The notes: generated by a model not told the origin, from the letters alone. Positions 8,207 through 16,176 are shown, counted from the first letter of the stretch. The stretch is DNA of 64,000 nucleotides from DAORHV01 sp964448405 (GCA_964448405.1 CAYUVW010000001.1:1-64000), one strand, 5' to 3'. Translations and numbers: made by a program.

Positions 8207-9327
8207 GCGACACCTCCACCCTCAACGGCGACGTGATCGCAGGAGTCATTCCGACTCCCATCGAGGCTGAGCATAAAGTGCTCGACCTGGCCGTGTTGAA
8301 GAAAGGCGCGAAAGATTATTTGACCTTCGTCGACGATACGAAGGAGCTGTTCTACGCGTATCTCTATCACCGCACCGGTTCACTCGGGACTGCACAGACG
8401 CTCATGAGCGAGCTGTATCTGGATGTCCTCAGTCGCGCCATGTCGCTGTGGTGGTTCGGCTCATTGTCGTTGTCGCTGCTTATTGAAACCGCAGACAAAG
8501 CACTTGGGAAAACCATGGCAGGCAGCGAGGCCGACCTCGACCGCGTGTTCATTCCGAACTTGGCCTGGCTCACCGACGAAGAGAAGCACGGCGTGTCCTC
8601 GCTCCACGAATCATTGTGGACCTTGGCCGTGGCAGATCAGCGGTTGCTGATCCTGTCGATTCTCATGGGTTTTTCCACCGATCGCGTGGCCGCCGCACTC
8701 GGCATGAAGCAGCAGGTTGCGGAGCAGGCATTGTCGCAAGCCACCCAGAAACTGCTCGCCGCTTGGCAGCCGTCCGACTCCCTGAAGACCAAGCTGCAGT
8801 CACTGGTATTCGTGCCGGATCTCGACATCCGTCGCGAAACAAATTTGCGTTTTGCCGTGGTGGAAAAATACAACGCGCTGCGCATGCGCAAGTACCAGTG
8901 GGTGGTGGCCGGCGCGTTCCTTGCGGTATTTTCCAACCTTGTCGTTGCCGGTGTGCTCGCCTTCGTCGTGGTTGTGCAGTCGCCGACGTCGTTGCGCGGA
9001 GCGCGTACCGAAGTGGCCGCACTCGATGCGTTGTTGCTGAAGCGCGAAATCGCCGGATTCGAGGCAAAAAAGTCACTCACCGCTCTGGCTCCGCAGGCAC
9101 AGGGTTTGGCCGCGTACGACACCACGCGTCAGATGACGTCGCTCGGATTGTCGGCCGCGCTCGGCGCATTCGAACAACAGGGCACCAACGAAGTCGAAGT
9201 CGACAAGTTGATCAAGTTGCTTGAGCGCGCATCCACCGCATCCGTTCCGGCCGCACGTCAGGTTGCTGCCCTGCTCGGACAGCCGACGCCGTTCATCGAT
9301 GTGGCGTACGCCGTGATGATTCAGTAA
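8203..9327 (+). CDS. Membrane-tethered ECF-sigma-factor-like protein
   Basis: This protein has 374 residues. Residues 41-80 (DDTKELFYAYLYHRTG... SELYLDVLSRA) resemble sigma-70 region 2 of ECF factors. Residues 138-185 (a FSTDRVAAALGMKQQVAEQA turn-and-helix segment) resemble the region 4 helix-turn-helix. Unlike a normal ECF factor, which ends there at about 190 residues, the protein continues into a transmembrane segment (about 233-258) and a 115-residue helical tail, presumably outside the cell. The start overlaps the stop of the secreted DUF4215 protein (ATGA), so both should be made together. It may be a degenerate sigma factor turned membrane sensor, or a fused sigma/anti-sigma device. 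Confidence 0.65.
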   Translation: MSDTSTLNGDVIAGVIPTPIEAEHKVLDLAVLKKGAKDYLTFVDDTKELFYAYLYHRTGSLGTAQTLMSELYLDVLSRAMSLWWFGSLSLSLLIETADKALGKTMAGSEADLDRVFIPNLAWLTDEEKHGVSSLHESLWTLAVADQRLLILSILMGFSTDRVAAALGMKQQVAEQALSQATQKLLAAWQPSDSLKTKLQSLVFVPDLDIRRETNLRFAVVEKYNALRMRKYQWVVAGAFLAVFSNLVVAGVLAFVVVVQSPTSLRGARTEVAALDALLLKREIAGFEAKKSLTALAPQAQGLAAYDTTRQMTSLGLSAALGAFEQQGTNEVEVDKLIKLLERASTASVPAARQVAALLGQPTPFIDVAYAVMIQ

Positions 9328-9380
9328 TCGGGACGCGCCGGAAATGAGACCCAGATGCGTTGATGTCGGGAGGTTGTTTG

Positions 9381-10268
9381 TCAGGCCCACACCATCATCG
9401 CGCCGCGCTGGTTCCACTTCACCGGCGGCGTTTGTTTTGCGCCCATTGTGGCACCGCGTACACCCGAAAAGAAACGTCCTTGCCCGGCCGGATCCACGGT
9501 CATGCCCGGTGTCAGTCCTGCCAGGTCCACGCCGTCGTGGCTGGTGCACAGCGGATCAATCGCCACATGTTCCGGATCGATTCCGGCTAGTTCGGCCTGG
9601 CGCTTGGCGATGAGCCCCAAGTCGATGCCATTGCCGGTACGCGGTGGGTACGTAATTGCCGACGTGATCACGTCGGCGCCGTAGCGGTCGGTGAGGCGTG
9701 TGCGGCGTGCGGCGTTCTGCGCGGTGCTCATGTCGTATCCGAAGCAACACGCCTGAGCGCAGGCGGAGACTGCCATGCCGATGTGTCGCGGGTCGCTGCC
9801 GGTGCGCCTGAGCATCTCCACGAGTTTCGTCACGATGCCGTCGCTTCCATCGGCAGGGTCCAAGCATTCCATACTGCCGTTGAGAAATCCGATCACGTCG
9901 TTGTCCGGATCGTAGACCGTGATGCCGGGTGAATCCCCGACCATCAACAGGGCCGCCACTTTCGTGCGGACTTGCTCCATCTCGATGCCGCCGGCCGGGA
10001 AAATCACGCCGTCGGCTTTGTCTTTTGTGCGGATGAATCCGGGCACCTTCCCCGCTTCCAGCGGCGCACCGGCACGCAGGTCGGCGATACCGGTCTTCAT
10101 CTCCAGCGACTGGGCGAGAATCACGCCGGCACCGCTCTCGGCGAGCAGCTCTCCGATGCGCGTGGCGAACTCCGGATGATCGGGATGCACGATGCCCGCC
10201 GAACGGTCGGAAACGATCGTTTGGAGCGCGCCGCCGAACAACAATTGACGATGACCGGAAATAGACAT
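9381..10268 (-). CDS. Degenerate YfiH/PgeF (multicopper polyphenol oxidoreductase) paralogue
   Basis: This 295-residue protein aligns along its whole length with the YfiH/PgeF fold: KADGVIF for the KADGLIT motif, a VYDP-x-x-x-VIG strand, the SACAQACCFGYD loop, and an LCTSHDG near the end. The three metal-ligand positions are all changed. QxHG has become QSLE (about residue 55), ADC has become GDS (111-113) and HAGW has become LNGS (129-132). The canonical paralogue at 58662-59333 keeps all three. The protein is therefore probably not an active purine nucleoside phosphorylase or laccase-like enzyme. TACTAT lies 5 bases before the ATG at 10268; a longer upstream reading frame overlaps the divergent gene's promoter and is rejected. 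Confidence 0.7.
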   Translation of the reverse strand: MSISGHRQLLFGGALQTIVSDRSAGIVHPDHPEFATRIGELLAESGAGVILAQSLEMKTGIADLRAGAPLEAGKVPGFIRTKDKADGVIFPAGGIEMEQVRTKVAALLMVGDSPGITVYDPDNDVIGFLNGSMECLDPADGSDGIVTKLVEMLRRTGSDPRHIGMAVSACAQACCFGYDMSTAQNAARRTRLTDRYGADVITSAITYPPRTGNGIDLGLIAKRQAELAGIDPEHVAIDPLCTSHDGVDLAGLTPGMTVDPAGQGRFFSGVRGATMGAKQTPPVKWNQRGAMMVWA

Positions 10269-10359
10269 GTGCGATAGTAGACTCTTTTTTTCATGGAATG
10301 TCAATGCCGCACCCTGCGCAAGCCGTAGCGAAGACCTTCGGGAAAAGGGCTGCGTATGG

Positions 10360-10365
10360 TACAAT
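10360..10365 (+). promoter_or_regulatory. Extended -10 (TGG-TACAAT) for the ion-channel gene
   Basis: TACAAT with a TGG extension predicts a transcription start near 10372. This excludes in-frame ATGs at 10298 and 10364 and supports the ATG at 10403, with a leader of about 30 bases. Confidence 0.6.
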
Positions 10366-10402
10366 GGCTGGATACGTCCGAACCCACATTCAAACCCATA
10401 CC

Positions 10403-11347
10403 ATGGCCGCCATCCGCACCGTCCGCGACGTCGTTGAATCCAGTACGTTCCAAACAGTCGTGTTCGTGGCCATTATTGTTGCCGCCACACTCGTTGGCCT
10501 GGAAACGTATCCGGAGCTCGTCGACAGTCATGCGTTGTTGTTCGACGTGGTGAATTCTGCAATTTTGTGGATTTTCATGGTGGAAGTCGTCTTGCGCATT
10601 TTGGCATACGGACGCCAGCCGTGGCGCTTTTTCATGGACGGCTGGAACCTGTTCGACTTCTTCATCGTTGCCGTGTTGCTCTTGCCGCTGCACAGTGAAT
10701 TCTTTGCAGTGCTTCGGCTCGTACGCATCGTCCGTCTTCTGCGTGTCGTCAAAACCATTCGTATTCTGCGCCTCATCGATCTGCCCCAATTGCAGTTCGT
10801 GGTGAATTCCTTGCTGCGCAGCTTGCCGCCCATCGGCAGCATCGCGTTGCTGCTCTCCATGCATTTCTACATGTACGGCGTTATTGGTACGACACTATTT
10901 CACGATATTGACCCGGCACATTTTGGCACCCTGCAGCAGTCGCTGTTGTCCTTATTCACCACGCTCACGCTGGAAGGATGGGTGCAGCTGATGGAAGCGC
11001 AAATGGCAGTGACGGCAGCAGGACACTTCGTGCCGAAGTTCATTGTTGCGGGGTACTTTGTGACGTTCATTGTCATCGGCACCATGATCGTGATGAACCT
11101 CATCATCGGTGTCATCGTAAATTCCATGAGCGATCTGGAAGACGAAGAAGAGGAGCTGGCGATTCTAAGCAAACGCGGTCATCGCAAGCTCACCATTCAC
11201 CAGGAGTTGTCCGCCATCGAGAAGCAGCTCGAAGAGTCGTCCGTCTGCCTGCGCCTGCTCAAGAAATCGCTCGCCGCCGAGGACGTGGACGTGGACGCGG
11301 TCGTGCCGGAACTCAGCTACGGTCACAAATTCGGCGTCGGCAAATAA
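10403..11347 (+). CDS. Voltage-gated cation channel (NaChBac-like, single six-helix domain)
   Basis: A 314-residue protein with six membrane helices and a re-entrant pore. Helix S4 (about residues 102-125) has seven basic residues at exact three-residue spacing (R105, R108, R111, R114, K117, R120, R123), the hallmark of a voltage sensor. The pore loop carries TLEGW at 189-193; NaChBac-type bacterial sodium channels have TLESW there. The S6 helix (IVIGTMIVMNLIIGVIVN) is followed by an acidic, then coiled-coil C-terminus that normally tetramerises. Sodium selectivity is inferred from the single Glu of the filter. It is preceded by the -10 at 10360 and followed 23 bases later by an MFS gene with its own -10. 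Confidence 0.88.
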   Translation: MAAIRTVRDVVESSTFQTVVFVAIIVAATLVGLETYPELVDSHALLFDVVNSAILWIFMVEVVLRILAYGRQPWRFFMDGWNLFDFFIVAVLLLPLHSEFFAVLRLVRIVRLLRVVKTIRILRLIDLPQLQFVVNSLLRSLPPIGSIALLLSMHFYMYGVIGTTLFHDIDPAHFGTLQQSLLSLFTTLTLEGWVQLMEAQMAVTAAGHFVPKFIVAGYFVTFIVIGTMIVMNLIIGVIVNSMSDLEDEEEELAILSKRGHRKLTIHQELSAIEKQLEESSVCLRLLKKSLAAEDVDVDAVVPELSYGHKFGVGK

Positions 11348-11357
11348 GCGTTGCCGC

Positions 11358-11363
11358 TAGACT
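11358..11363 (+). promoter_or_regulatory. -10 element TAGACT, leaderless start
   Basis: TAGACT ends exactly 6 bases (GTTGGC) before the ATG at 11370. Confidence 0.5.
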
Positions 11364-11369
11364 GTTGGC

Positions 11370-12560
11370 ATGAAGGTTGCACCCTCCGCACAGTCCAACA
11401 TTTGGAAGCTGTACGCCATCCAAGCGTTCACGCAGGCGCTGTTCATCATCCCCATCATCGTGCTGTTTTGGCAGGCACATGGTTTGAATTTAGAGCAGAT
11501 CATGCTGCTGCAAGCAGGGTTCGCGTTGACGGTGTTCGTCTTGGAAATACCCACCGGATACCTTGCCGATCGCTGGGGGCGCAAGAACACCATCGTGCTT
11601 GGAGCGTGCTTCGGCTTCGCGGCGTACGTCGTGTATGCGCTCGGCGGGACATTCTGGCATTTTCTCTGCGCTGAAATTCTCATCGGCGTCGGTTCAAGCC
11701 TGCTGTCTGGAACCATCGAAGCCATGACGTACGACACGCTGCTGGAGCTTGGTCGCGAACGTGAGTACCGGCGCATCGCCGGCAATCAGTCGTTTCTGGA
11801 ATTCAATACCGAGGCCGCCAGCGGAATCATCGGTGGCTTGCTCGGAGCCATCAGTTTGGCGTTGCCGTTGTGGATCACCGCCATTCCCATGGCGCTGGCC
11901 GTACTTACCGCCGCGTCGTTGTACGAACCCAAGCGTCACAAACCAGTCGAACCCAAGCACTGGAAAACAATTCTGGATGCATCGTCGCACGCGCTCTTCA
12001 GGCACAAAGGACTGCGCATGGTCATCCTCACGTACGGACTCATCTCGTGCATGTCGCTCATCTTCTTCTGGTTCTTCCAGCCGTACCAAACCTTGGTCGG
12101 CGTGCCGGTGGCGCTGTTCGGACTCACGCATGCCGTCACGGTGGCGGCCGGCGCGTTCGCGGCCAAGTCCGTGCCATGGTTCGAGAAACGTATCGACGAT
12201 CGTTTGCTGCTGGTGCTTCCGGCGATCATGGTCGTCGCATGTTTCTTGGCACTCAGCTTGCCGCCGACACAACTGTTTCTCGTCTTCTTCATTGTCAGTC
12301 GCTTAGCCTGGCATTTCGTCGGCCCGCTCACTGCCGACCTCATCAACCGCATGACCACGTCGGATGTGCGCGCCACGGTGCTGTCGGTCCGGTCGTTTTT
12401 CAGTCGTTTGCTATTCGTCATCGCGTCGCCGTTCGTGGGTGCGTTGGCCGATGCCCGCATGATTCCGTACGCGCTCGGCGTGAGCGGCGTGGTGGGGGCA
12501 TGCCTGCTTGTCTTGGCGTTTAGCGCTACCCGCTCAGCCTGGAAGGAGATTCCGGCCTAA
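11370..12560 (+). CDS. Major facilitator superfamily (MFS) transporter
   Basis: This 396-residue protein has about twelve hydrophobic helices. The MFS motif A between helices 2 and 3 is clear (GYLADRWGRKN, about residues 64-74). The domain order and length fit drug/metabolite:H+ antiporters of the DHA1-like type. The substrate cannot be inferred. Its stop codon overlaps the stop of the convergent malic enzyme gene by 3 bases, so there is no room for a terminator between them. Confidence 0.87.
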   Translation: MKVAPSAQSNIWKLYAIQAFTQALFIIPIIVLFWQAHGLNLEQIMLLQAGFALTVFVLEIPTGYLADRWGRKNTIVLGACFGFAAYVVYALGGTFWHFLCAEILIGVGSSLLSGTIEAMTYDTLLELGREREYRRIAGNQSFLEFNTEAASGIIGGLLGAISLALPLWITAIPMALAVLTAASLYEPKRHKPVEPKHWKTILDASSHALFRHKGLRMVILTYGLISCMSLIFFWFFQPYQTLVGVPVALFGLTHAVTVAAGAFAAKSVPWFEKRIDDRLLLVLPAIMVVACFLALSLPPTQLFLVFFIVSRLAWHFVGPLTADLINRMTTSDVRATVLSVRSFFSRLLFVIASPFVGALADARMIPYALGVSGVVGACLLVLAFSATRSAWKEIPA

Positions 12561-13795
12561 TCCAACAGTCCCGGCAGCGATTTCTCGTAGGTTTTCAGAT
12601 CGATTTGGATCTTGGCCGCACCGGTGTCCATGGCTGCCTTGGCGACTGCGACCGAGACCTTGGTGAGTAAACGCGGATCGAACGGCGTGGGCAGCAGGAA
12701 ATCCTGACCCATCGCCGGATTCTCGCCATACTTCTCTTTGGCCAATCCGCTAATGGCATGGATCGCCGCCAACTTCATGGGTGTGGTGATTTGCCGTGCG
12801 CGCGTATCCAGTGCACCGCGGAACAGGAACGGAAAGCACAGCAGATTATTCACTTGGTTGGGCTGGTCGCTGCGACCGGTAGCGATGATCACGTCTTTGC
12901 GCATGGCGCGCGCGAGATCGGGTTTGATTTCAGGGTCCGGATTCGCCAAAGCGAATACGATCGGGTTTTTCGCCATGGATTTCAACATCTCGGCCGACAT
13001 GCAGTCGGCCTTGGAAACACCAATGAACACGTCCGCGCCCTTCAATGCGTCGGCCAGCGTACGGTGCGGGGTCGTGCGTGAAAACGATGTCTTGAATCCA
13101 TTCAGGTCCATACGGTGGTCGCCGATCACCCCCTTGGAATCGCACAGCGTGAGCTGGTTTTTCTCCACACCCAATTCGCCCAGCATTTTCGCAATGGCGA
13201 TGCCGGCCGCACCGGCGCCGTTCATCACGATCGTCACCTTCTTCAATTCTTTGCCCGCAACCTCTAGTGCATTCAGCAACCCGGCGCAGCCCACCACAGC
13301 GGTGCCGTGTTGGTCGTCATGAAACACCGGAATTTTCATGGTTTCATGCAGGCGGCGCTCAATCATAAAGCACTCCGGCGCCTTAATGTCCTCCAAATTA
13401 ATGCCGCCGAACGTGGGCTCCAGCAGTTCCACCGTGCGGGCGACTTCGTCGATGTCGGTCGAATTGATTTCAATGTCGAATGCGTCGATGCCGGCGAAGC
13501 GGCGGAACAATGCGGCTTTGCCTTCCATCACCGGCTTGCTGGCCAAGGCACCTTTGTTTCCCAGACCCAGAATGGCGGTTCCGTTGCTCACCACGGCCAC
13601 CAGGTTTCCCTTGGAGGTGTAGCGGTACGCGTCGTCGGGACTCTCGGCGATTCTGCGTACCGGTTCGGCCACGCCTGGGCTGTACGCCAGCGACAGGTCT
13701 TCTTTATTGCGCAGCGGCTTGGTCACCCGAATGGCGACTTTCCCGCGCGGGAATTGCTCGTGCAGTTTCAGGGATTCTTCGTAAACGTTTGTCAT
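12557..13795 (-). CDS. NAD(P)-dependent malic enzyme
   Basis: This 412-residue enzyme oxidatively decarboxylates malate to pyruvate and CO2. It is the short bacterial form: LAYSPGVAEPVR, an NGTAILGLGN motif, the catalytic GKAALFRRFAGIDAFDIE segment, an INLEDIKAPECF metal-binding motif, HDDQHGTA, and a Rossmann GAGAAGIAIAK. No phosphotransacetylase domain is fused, unlike MaeB. The ATG at 13795 is chosen because TATACT lies 9 bases upstream and because family members begin with this helix. NAD versus NADP preference cannot be settled by eye. Confidence 0.93.
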   Translation of the reverse strand: MTNVYEESLKLHEQFPRGKVAIRVTKPLRNKEDLSLAYSPGVAEPVRRIAESPDDAYRYTSKGNLVAVVSNGTAILGLGNKGALASKPVMEGKAALFRRFAGIDAFDIEINSTDIDEVARTVELLEPTFGGINLEDIKAPECFMIERRLHETMKIPVFHDDQHGTAVVGCAGLLNALEVAGKELKKVTIVMNGAGAAGIAIAKMLGELGVEKNQLTLCDSKGVIGDHRMDLNGFKTSFSRTTPHRTLADALKGADVFIGVSKADCMSAEMLKSMAKNPIVFALANPDPEIKPDLARAMRKDVIIATGRSDQPNQVNNLLCFPFLFRGALDTRARQITTPMKLAAIHAISGLAKEKYGENPAMGQDFLLPTPFDPRLLTKVSVAVAKAAMDTGAAKIQIDLKTYEKSLPGLLD

Positions 13796-13804
13796 AGTGG
13801 AGGG

Positions 13805-13810
13805 AGTATA
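13805..13810 (-). promoter_or_regulatory. -10 element TATACT for the malic enzyme gene
   Basis: TATACT on the minus strand ends 9 bases before the ATG at 13795. A -35 box at 17-bp spacing would fall at 13828-13833, in the centre of the perfect palindrome at 13817-13844. Confidence 0.55.
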
Positions 13811-13816
13811 CCGCGT

Positions 13817-13844
13817 GTGGACCGGACGGGCCCGTCCGGTCCAC
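13817..13844. repeat. Perfect 28-bp GC-rich palindrome covering the malic-enzyme -35 region
   Basis: Two 14-base arms (GTGGACCGGACGGG and its exact complement) abut with no spacer. The site lies between the stop of the 107-residue gene and the malic-enzyme -10, without a T-run. It could be an operator or a terminator-like structure for the upstream minus-strand gene. Confidence 0.8.
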
Positions 13845-13851
13845 GTACGAT

Positions 13852-14175
13852 TCACTTATCGCCCTTCAGCAGGCCGGGGGCAATGAGGAGTGTTTCGAAA
13901 ATGAAATCATGCTGACCTTCGCACAGTACGGTGACATCACATTCACGATGATCGACATCGGTGGCGTCCGGTCGCACCGAATCCGGATACAAGTGCGCAT
14001 GACGATTCACGATGGACATGCATTGCGCATGGCATTCGCGAATGCGAGGACAGACAGCCACTCCGGCTTTGTCGGCAGCAAATTCAGCGATGATTTCGGC
14101 AGACACGGCGTCAGCCGGTTCAAAATCTCGAATGCCTTCTCGGGGCGTAAATGGTAAGCCGTTACACATAGTCAT
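13852..14175 (-). CDS. Conserved-looking 107-residue Cys/His-containing protein, unknown
   Basis: The protein (MTMCNGLPF...) has six Cys and several His residues. Two Cys-containing stretches stand out: VCPRIRECHAQCMSIVNRH near residue 45 and HRECDVTVLCEG near residue 80. They might bind a metal. There is no signal peptide or membrane segment. The ATG at 14175 is preferred because TATCTT lies 9 bases upstream; an earlier in-frame ATG would overlap the divergent TrmB start. I do not recognise a family. Confidence 0.55.
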   Translation of the reverse strand: MTMCNGLPFTPREGIRDFEPADAVSAEIIAEFAADKAGVAVCPRIRECHAQCMSIVNRHAHLYPDSVRPDATDVDHRECDVTVLCEGQHDFIFETLLIAPGLLKGDK

Positions 14176-14268
14176 TGAAGAAAAAAGATAGAAGGCGAAC
14201 GTCTCTCGCCGGCGCCGACGTGAACCGTTCGATGTGCAGTAAAGAAGCTCTTGTTTCATTCCTCAATA

Positions 14269-14287
14269 TGGCGAACAATATTCGCCA
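14269..14287. promoter_or_regulatory. Inverted repeat operator at the TrmB-like start
   Basis: TGGCGAA-CAATA-TTCGCCA forms 7-bp arms around a 5-base centre and ends three bases before the ATG at 14290. The position, covering the expected -10 region, suggests autoregulation by the TrmB-like protein. It may also influence the divergent 107-residue gene. Confidence 0.55.
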
Positions 14288-14289
14288 CT

Positions 14290-15078
14290 ATGAGCATCAC
14301 GACGATTCATACGCACCTGGAGAACCTTGGACTCAATCACCATGAGCGCAGCGTGTACATGGCATTGCTCACACAAGGTCAGCAGCCTGCATCCTCGTTG
14401 GCATTGCGCAGTAAAACTCCCCGTAGCACCATTCGCAGCATTTTGGACAAACTCTGCAGTATGGGGATCGTCGATAAAATTTATCGCGGCAATACACAGC
14501 TCTACTCCTGTCTCCCGGCAGATGCACTGGTGCGATACCTAGAGCGTGATCTGGCGGAAAAAGAGCGCCAATCACAAGCCTTGCGTGCGCTGGCACCCGC
14601 CATCGATGCCTTGCGCAATGCCGAGAGTCATCGCCCGGCGGTACGGTATTTCGAGGGCGAAAAAGGCATTATTGAAGCATTCAATCACAGCCTGGCGAGC
14701 GGTGCGAACGAGATTTTATTCATGACCTCGTACGATTTTTTCCAGAGCAAGCGCGTCCGCGACTACGACATCCATGAATATCTGCCAACCCGCATCCGCA
14801 AGAAAATCTTCATGCGTGTACTGAGTGATCGCAACGAAGAGTCCGCGCATTGGCAAAGTCGCAGTAAGGACGAATTTCGCAGTCATCGCTATTTGCCAAA
14901 ACATACACGCATGCCCGGCAGCTTTTTCATCTACGGCCAGTTCGTGCTCTACTTTTCCGCCAACAAAGGCGAATACATCGCGGTGTTGACCGAAAGCCCG
15001 GTCATGGCCGAAACCATGCGTACGCTCTTTGAATGCCTGTGGAACACATCCGCTGCGCGACCCGTACAACACGGCTAA
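14290..15078 (+). CDS. TrmB-family transcriptional regulator
   Basis: A 262-residue protein. The N-terminal winged helix (about residues 5-75) has the TrmB pattern: LENLGLNHHERSVYMALL, then a SKTPRSTIRSILDKL recognition segment, then a wing ending in YSCLPADALVRYLE. A coiled-coil linker (about 80-110) leads to a C-terminal effector-like domain (VRYFEGEKGIIEAF... ILFMTSYDFF) resembling phospholipase-D-like TrmB sensor domains. TrmB proteins usually sense sugars, but the ligand here is unknown. The inverted repeat at 14269-14287 touches its start. A flavodoxin gene follows 67 bases downstream on the same strand. Confidence 0.82.
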   Translation: MSITTIHTHLENLGLNHHERSVYMALLTQGQQPASSLALRSKTPRSTIRSILDKLCSMGIVDKIYRGNTQLYSCLPADALVRYLERDLAEKERQSQALRALAPAIDALRNAESHRPAVRYFEGEKGIIEAFNHSLASGANEILFMTSYDFFQSKRVRDYDIHEYLPTRIRKKIFMRVLSDRNEESAHWQSRSKDEFRSHRYLPKHTRMPGSFFIYGQFVLYFSANKGEYIAVLTESPVMAETMRTLFECLWNTSAARPVQHG

Positions 15079-15145
15079 GGAGAAATACTTGCAACCATGC
15101 CGTATCGAGCGCAGCATCTTTTCGCGCGCAACACCCGTATCGCCC

Positions 15146-15625
15146 ATGTCTATCTCACTGCACATCATCCATGCTTCCACGAGTGGTAACACGGAGTATG
15201 TCGTGGATGTCGCCGTCCGCTACATTCGTTCCGTGGCCCCCGAGATCGTTGCGGAACGTCAGCGTGCGGAATTGTGCAGCGCCGAGGATTTGCTGCGCGG
15301 AGATGTGCTCATTCTTGGTTCGGGTACATGGAATACCGGCGGGAAAGAGGGGCAATTGAATATGCACATGGATGCATTACTCCAGAAAGCGAAGGACTTG
15401 GATATACAGGGAAAACCCGTGAGCTTCATTAGCCTTGGTGACGATCGTTATTATTTTCGTACACGTTGCACGGAGCATTTTCTTCGGTTTCAACGCGACC
15501 ACGGCGCAAAGCTTTTTCTGCCACCGCTGATTCTTGTGAACGAGCCATATGGCCAAGAAGAGCGTATTCGACTGTGGGCGCAGAAGCTTGTGGATGCAAT
15601 GCTGAAGTCAAAAATTGGCACGTGA
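15146..15625 (+). CDS. Flavodoxin-like protein
   Basis: A 159-residue single-domain protein with the FMN phosphate-binding loop ASTSGNTEYV (about residues 9-18), the second flavin loop GSGTWNTGGKEG (about 58-69) and the third flavin-loop region LGDDRYYFRTRC, which differs from the usual GLGD-Y-C pattern. It would carry electrons by one-electron FMN chemistry. The ATG at 15146 gives a start right at the first beta strand; a longer in-frame extension overlaps the TrmB gene and is not supported. Likely co-transcribed with the regulator. Confidence 0.8.
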   Translation: MSISLHIIHASTSGNTEYVVDVAVRYIRSVAPEIVAERQRAELCSAEDLLRGDVLILGSGTWNTGGKEGQLNMHMDALLQKAKDLDIQGKPVSFISLGDDRYYFRTRCTEHFLRFQRDHGAKLFLPPLILVNEPYGQEERIRLWAQKLVDAMLKSKIGT

Positions 15626-15688
15626 GAACCAGGTTTCCCGTACGCCGAAAACACCACGAACTGCTCGTGGCGCTCCGGGGAGAAAAGC

Positions 15689-15787
15689 CTAACGCTTCTT
15701 CGACTTGGTCTTGGTCTTCTTGGCCTTTGTCTTGGTCTTTACGACTTTCTTCTTGCTCGCAGGGCGAGACTTAGGTTTTTTGGGCAT
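15689..15787 (-). CDS. 32-residue Lys-rich basic peptide
   Basis: A short frame begins MPKKPKSRPASKKK and continues as alternating Lys and Thr/Ser to the end (KTKSKKR, TAG stop). More than half of the residues are Lys or Arg and there is none acidic. Such tails bind nucleic acid, as in histone-H1-like or small ribosome-associated proteins. It is convergent with the flavodoxin gene, 63 bases away. No strong promoter or Shine-Dalgarno sequence is visible (a GACAGT hexamer lies 6 bases before the ATG). Low-complexity coding could be accidental, so confidence is moderate. Confidence 0.5.
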   Translation of the reverse strand: MPKKPKSRPASKKKVVKTKTKAKKTKTKSKKR

Positions 15788-15978
15788 GCGATTACTGTCC
15801 GCTTACTACGCTTTCCGTACAAGCGTTTGCACATGCGTCTTCGCCGATACGTCGTGCGGCGCACGATGATGAAAATAGTTTCATGGATTATTTTCAGTGT
15901 CTCTTTTCGATAGTTGTACTTCAAAAAAATTTGATCTGCAGCATAAAGGAACCGAAGGTTTCTCTTTCGCGAGTGTAA

Positions 15979-16055
15979 TGGCGGAGCCAACGGGATTCGA
16001 ACCCGCGACCTCTTCCGTGACAGGGAAGCGCTCTAACCAGCTGAGCTATGGCTCC
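15979..16055 (-). tRNA. trnD: tRNA-Asp (GTC), CCA encoded
   Basis: The minus strand folds as a full cloverleaf. The acceptor stem is GGAGCCA/TGGCTCC. The D arm is AGCTCAGCTGGTTAGAGC. The anticodon stem CTTCC/GGAAG encloses loop CTGTCAC with anticodon GTC, and the T arm is CGCGGGTTCGAATCCCG. The discriminator base is G and CCA is genomically encoded. The promoter is at 16103-16131. Confidence 0.97.
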
Positions 16056-16102
16056 ATTTCAGACATCTCCAATGGGCGTCACTTGGTTCCCATCGGGCCA
16101 AA

Positions 16103-16131
16103 AGACTAGCAAAGAAGACTATGCAACACAA
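16103..16131 (-). promoter_or_regulatory. tRNA-Asp promoter TTGTGT-17-TAGTCT
   Basis: On the minus strand, TTGTGT (16126-16131) is spaced 17 bp from TAGTCT (16103-16108), which carries a TGC extended -10. The predicted start is about 40 bases before the mature tRNA end. The same TAGTCT -10 is used by metK and the Sel1 gene. Confidence 0.6.
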
Positions 16132-16176
16132 TTGGACCCGCAACGGCGAAGAAGGGGGCAAAGGAGCCTTTTTGCG

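Noticed and set aside
15897..16109. A plus-strand frame with the sequence MAEPTGFEPATSSVTGKR
   Set aside because: It is the classical spurious translation of a tRNA antisense strand; the DNA is the tRNA-Asp gene.
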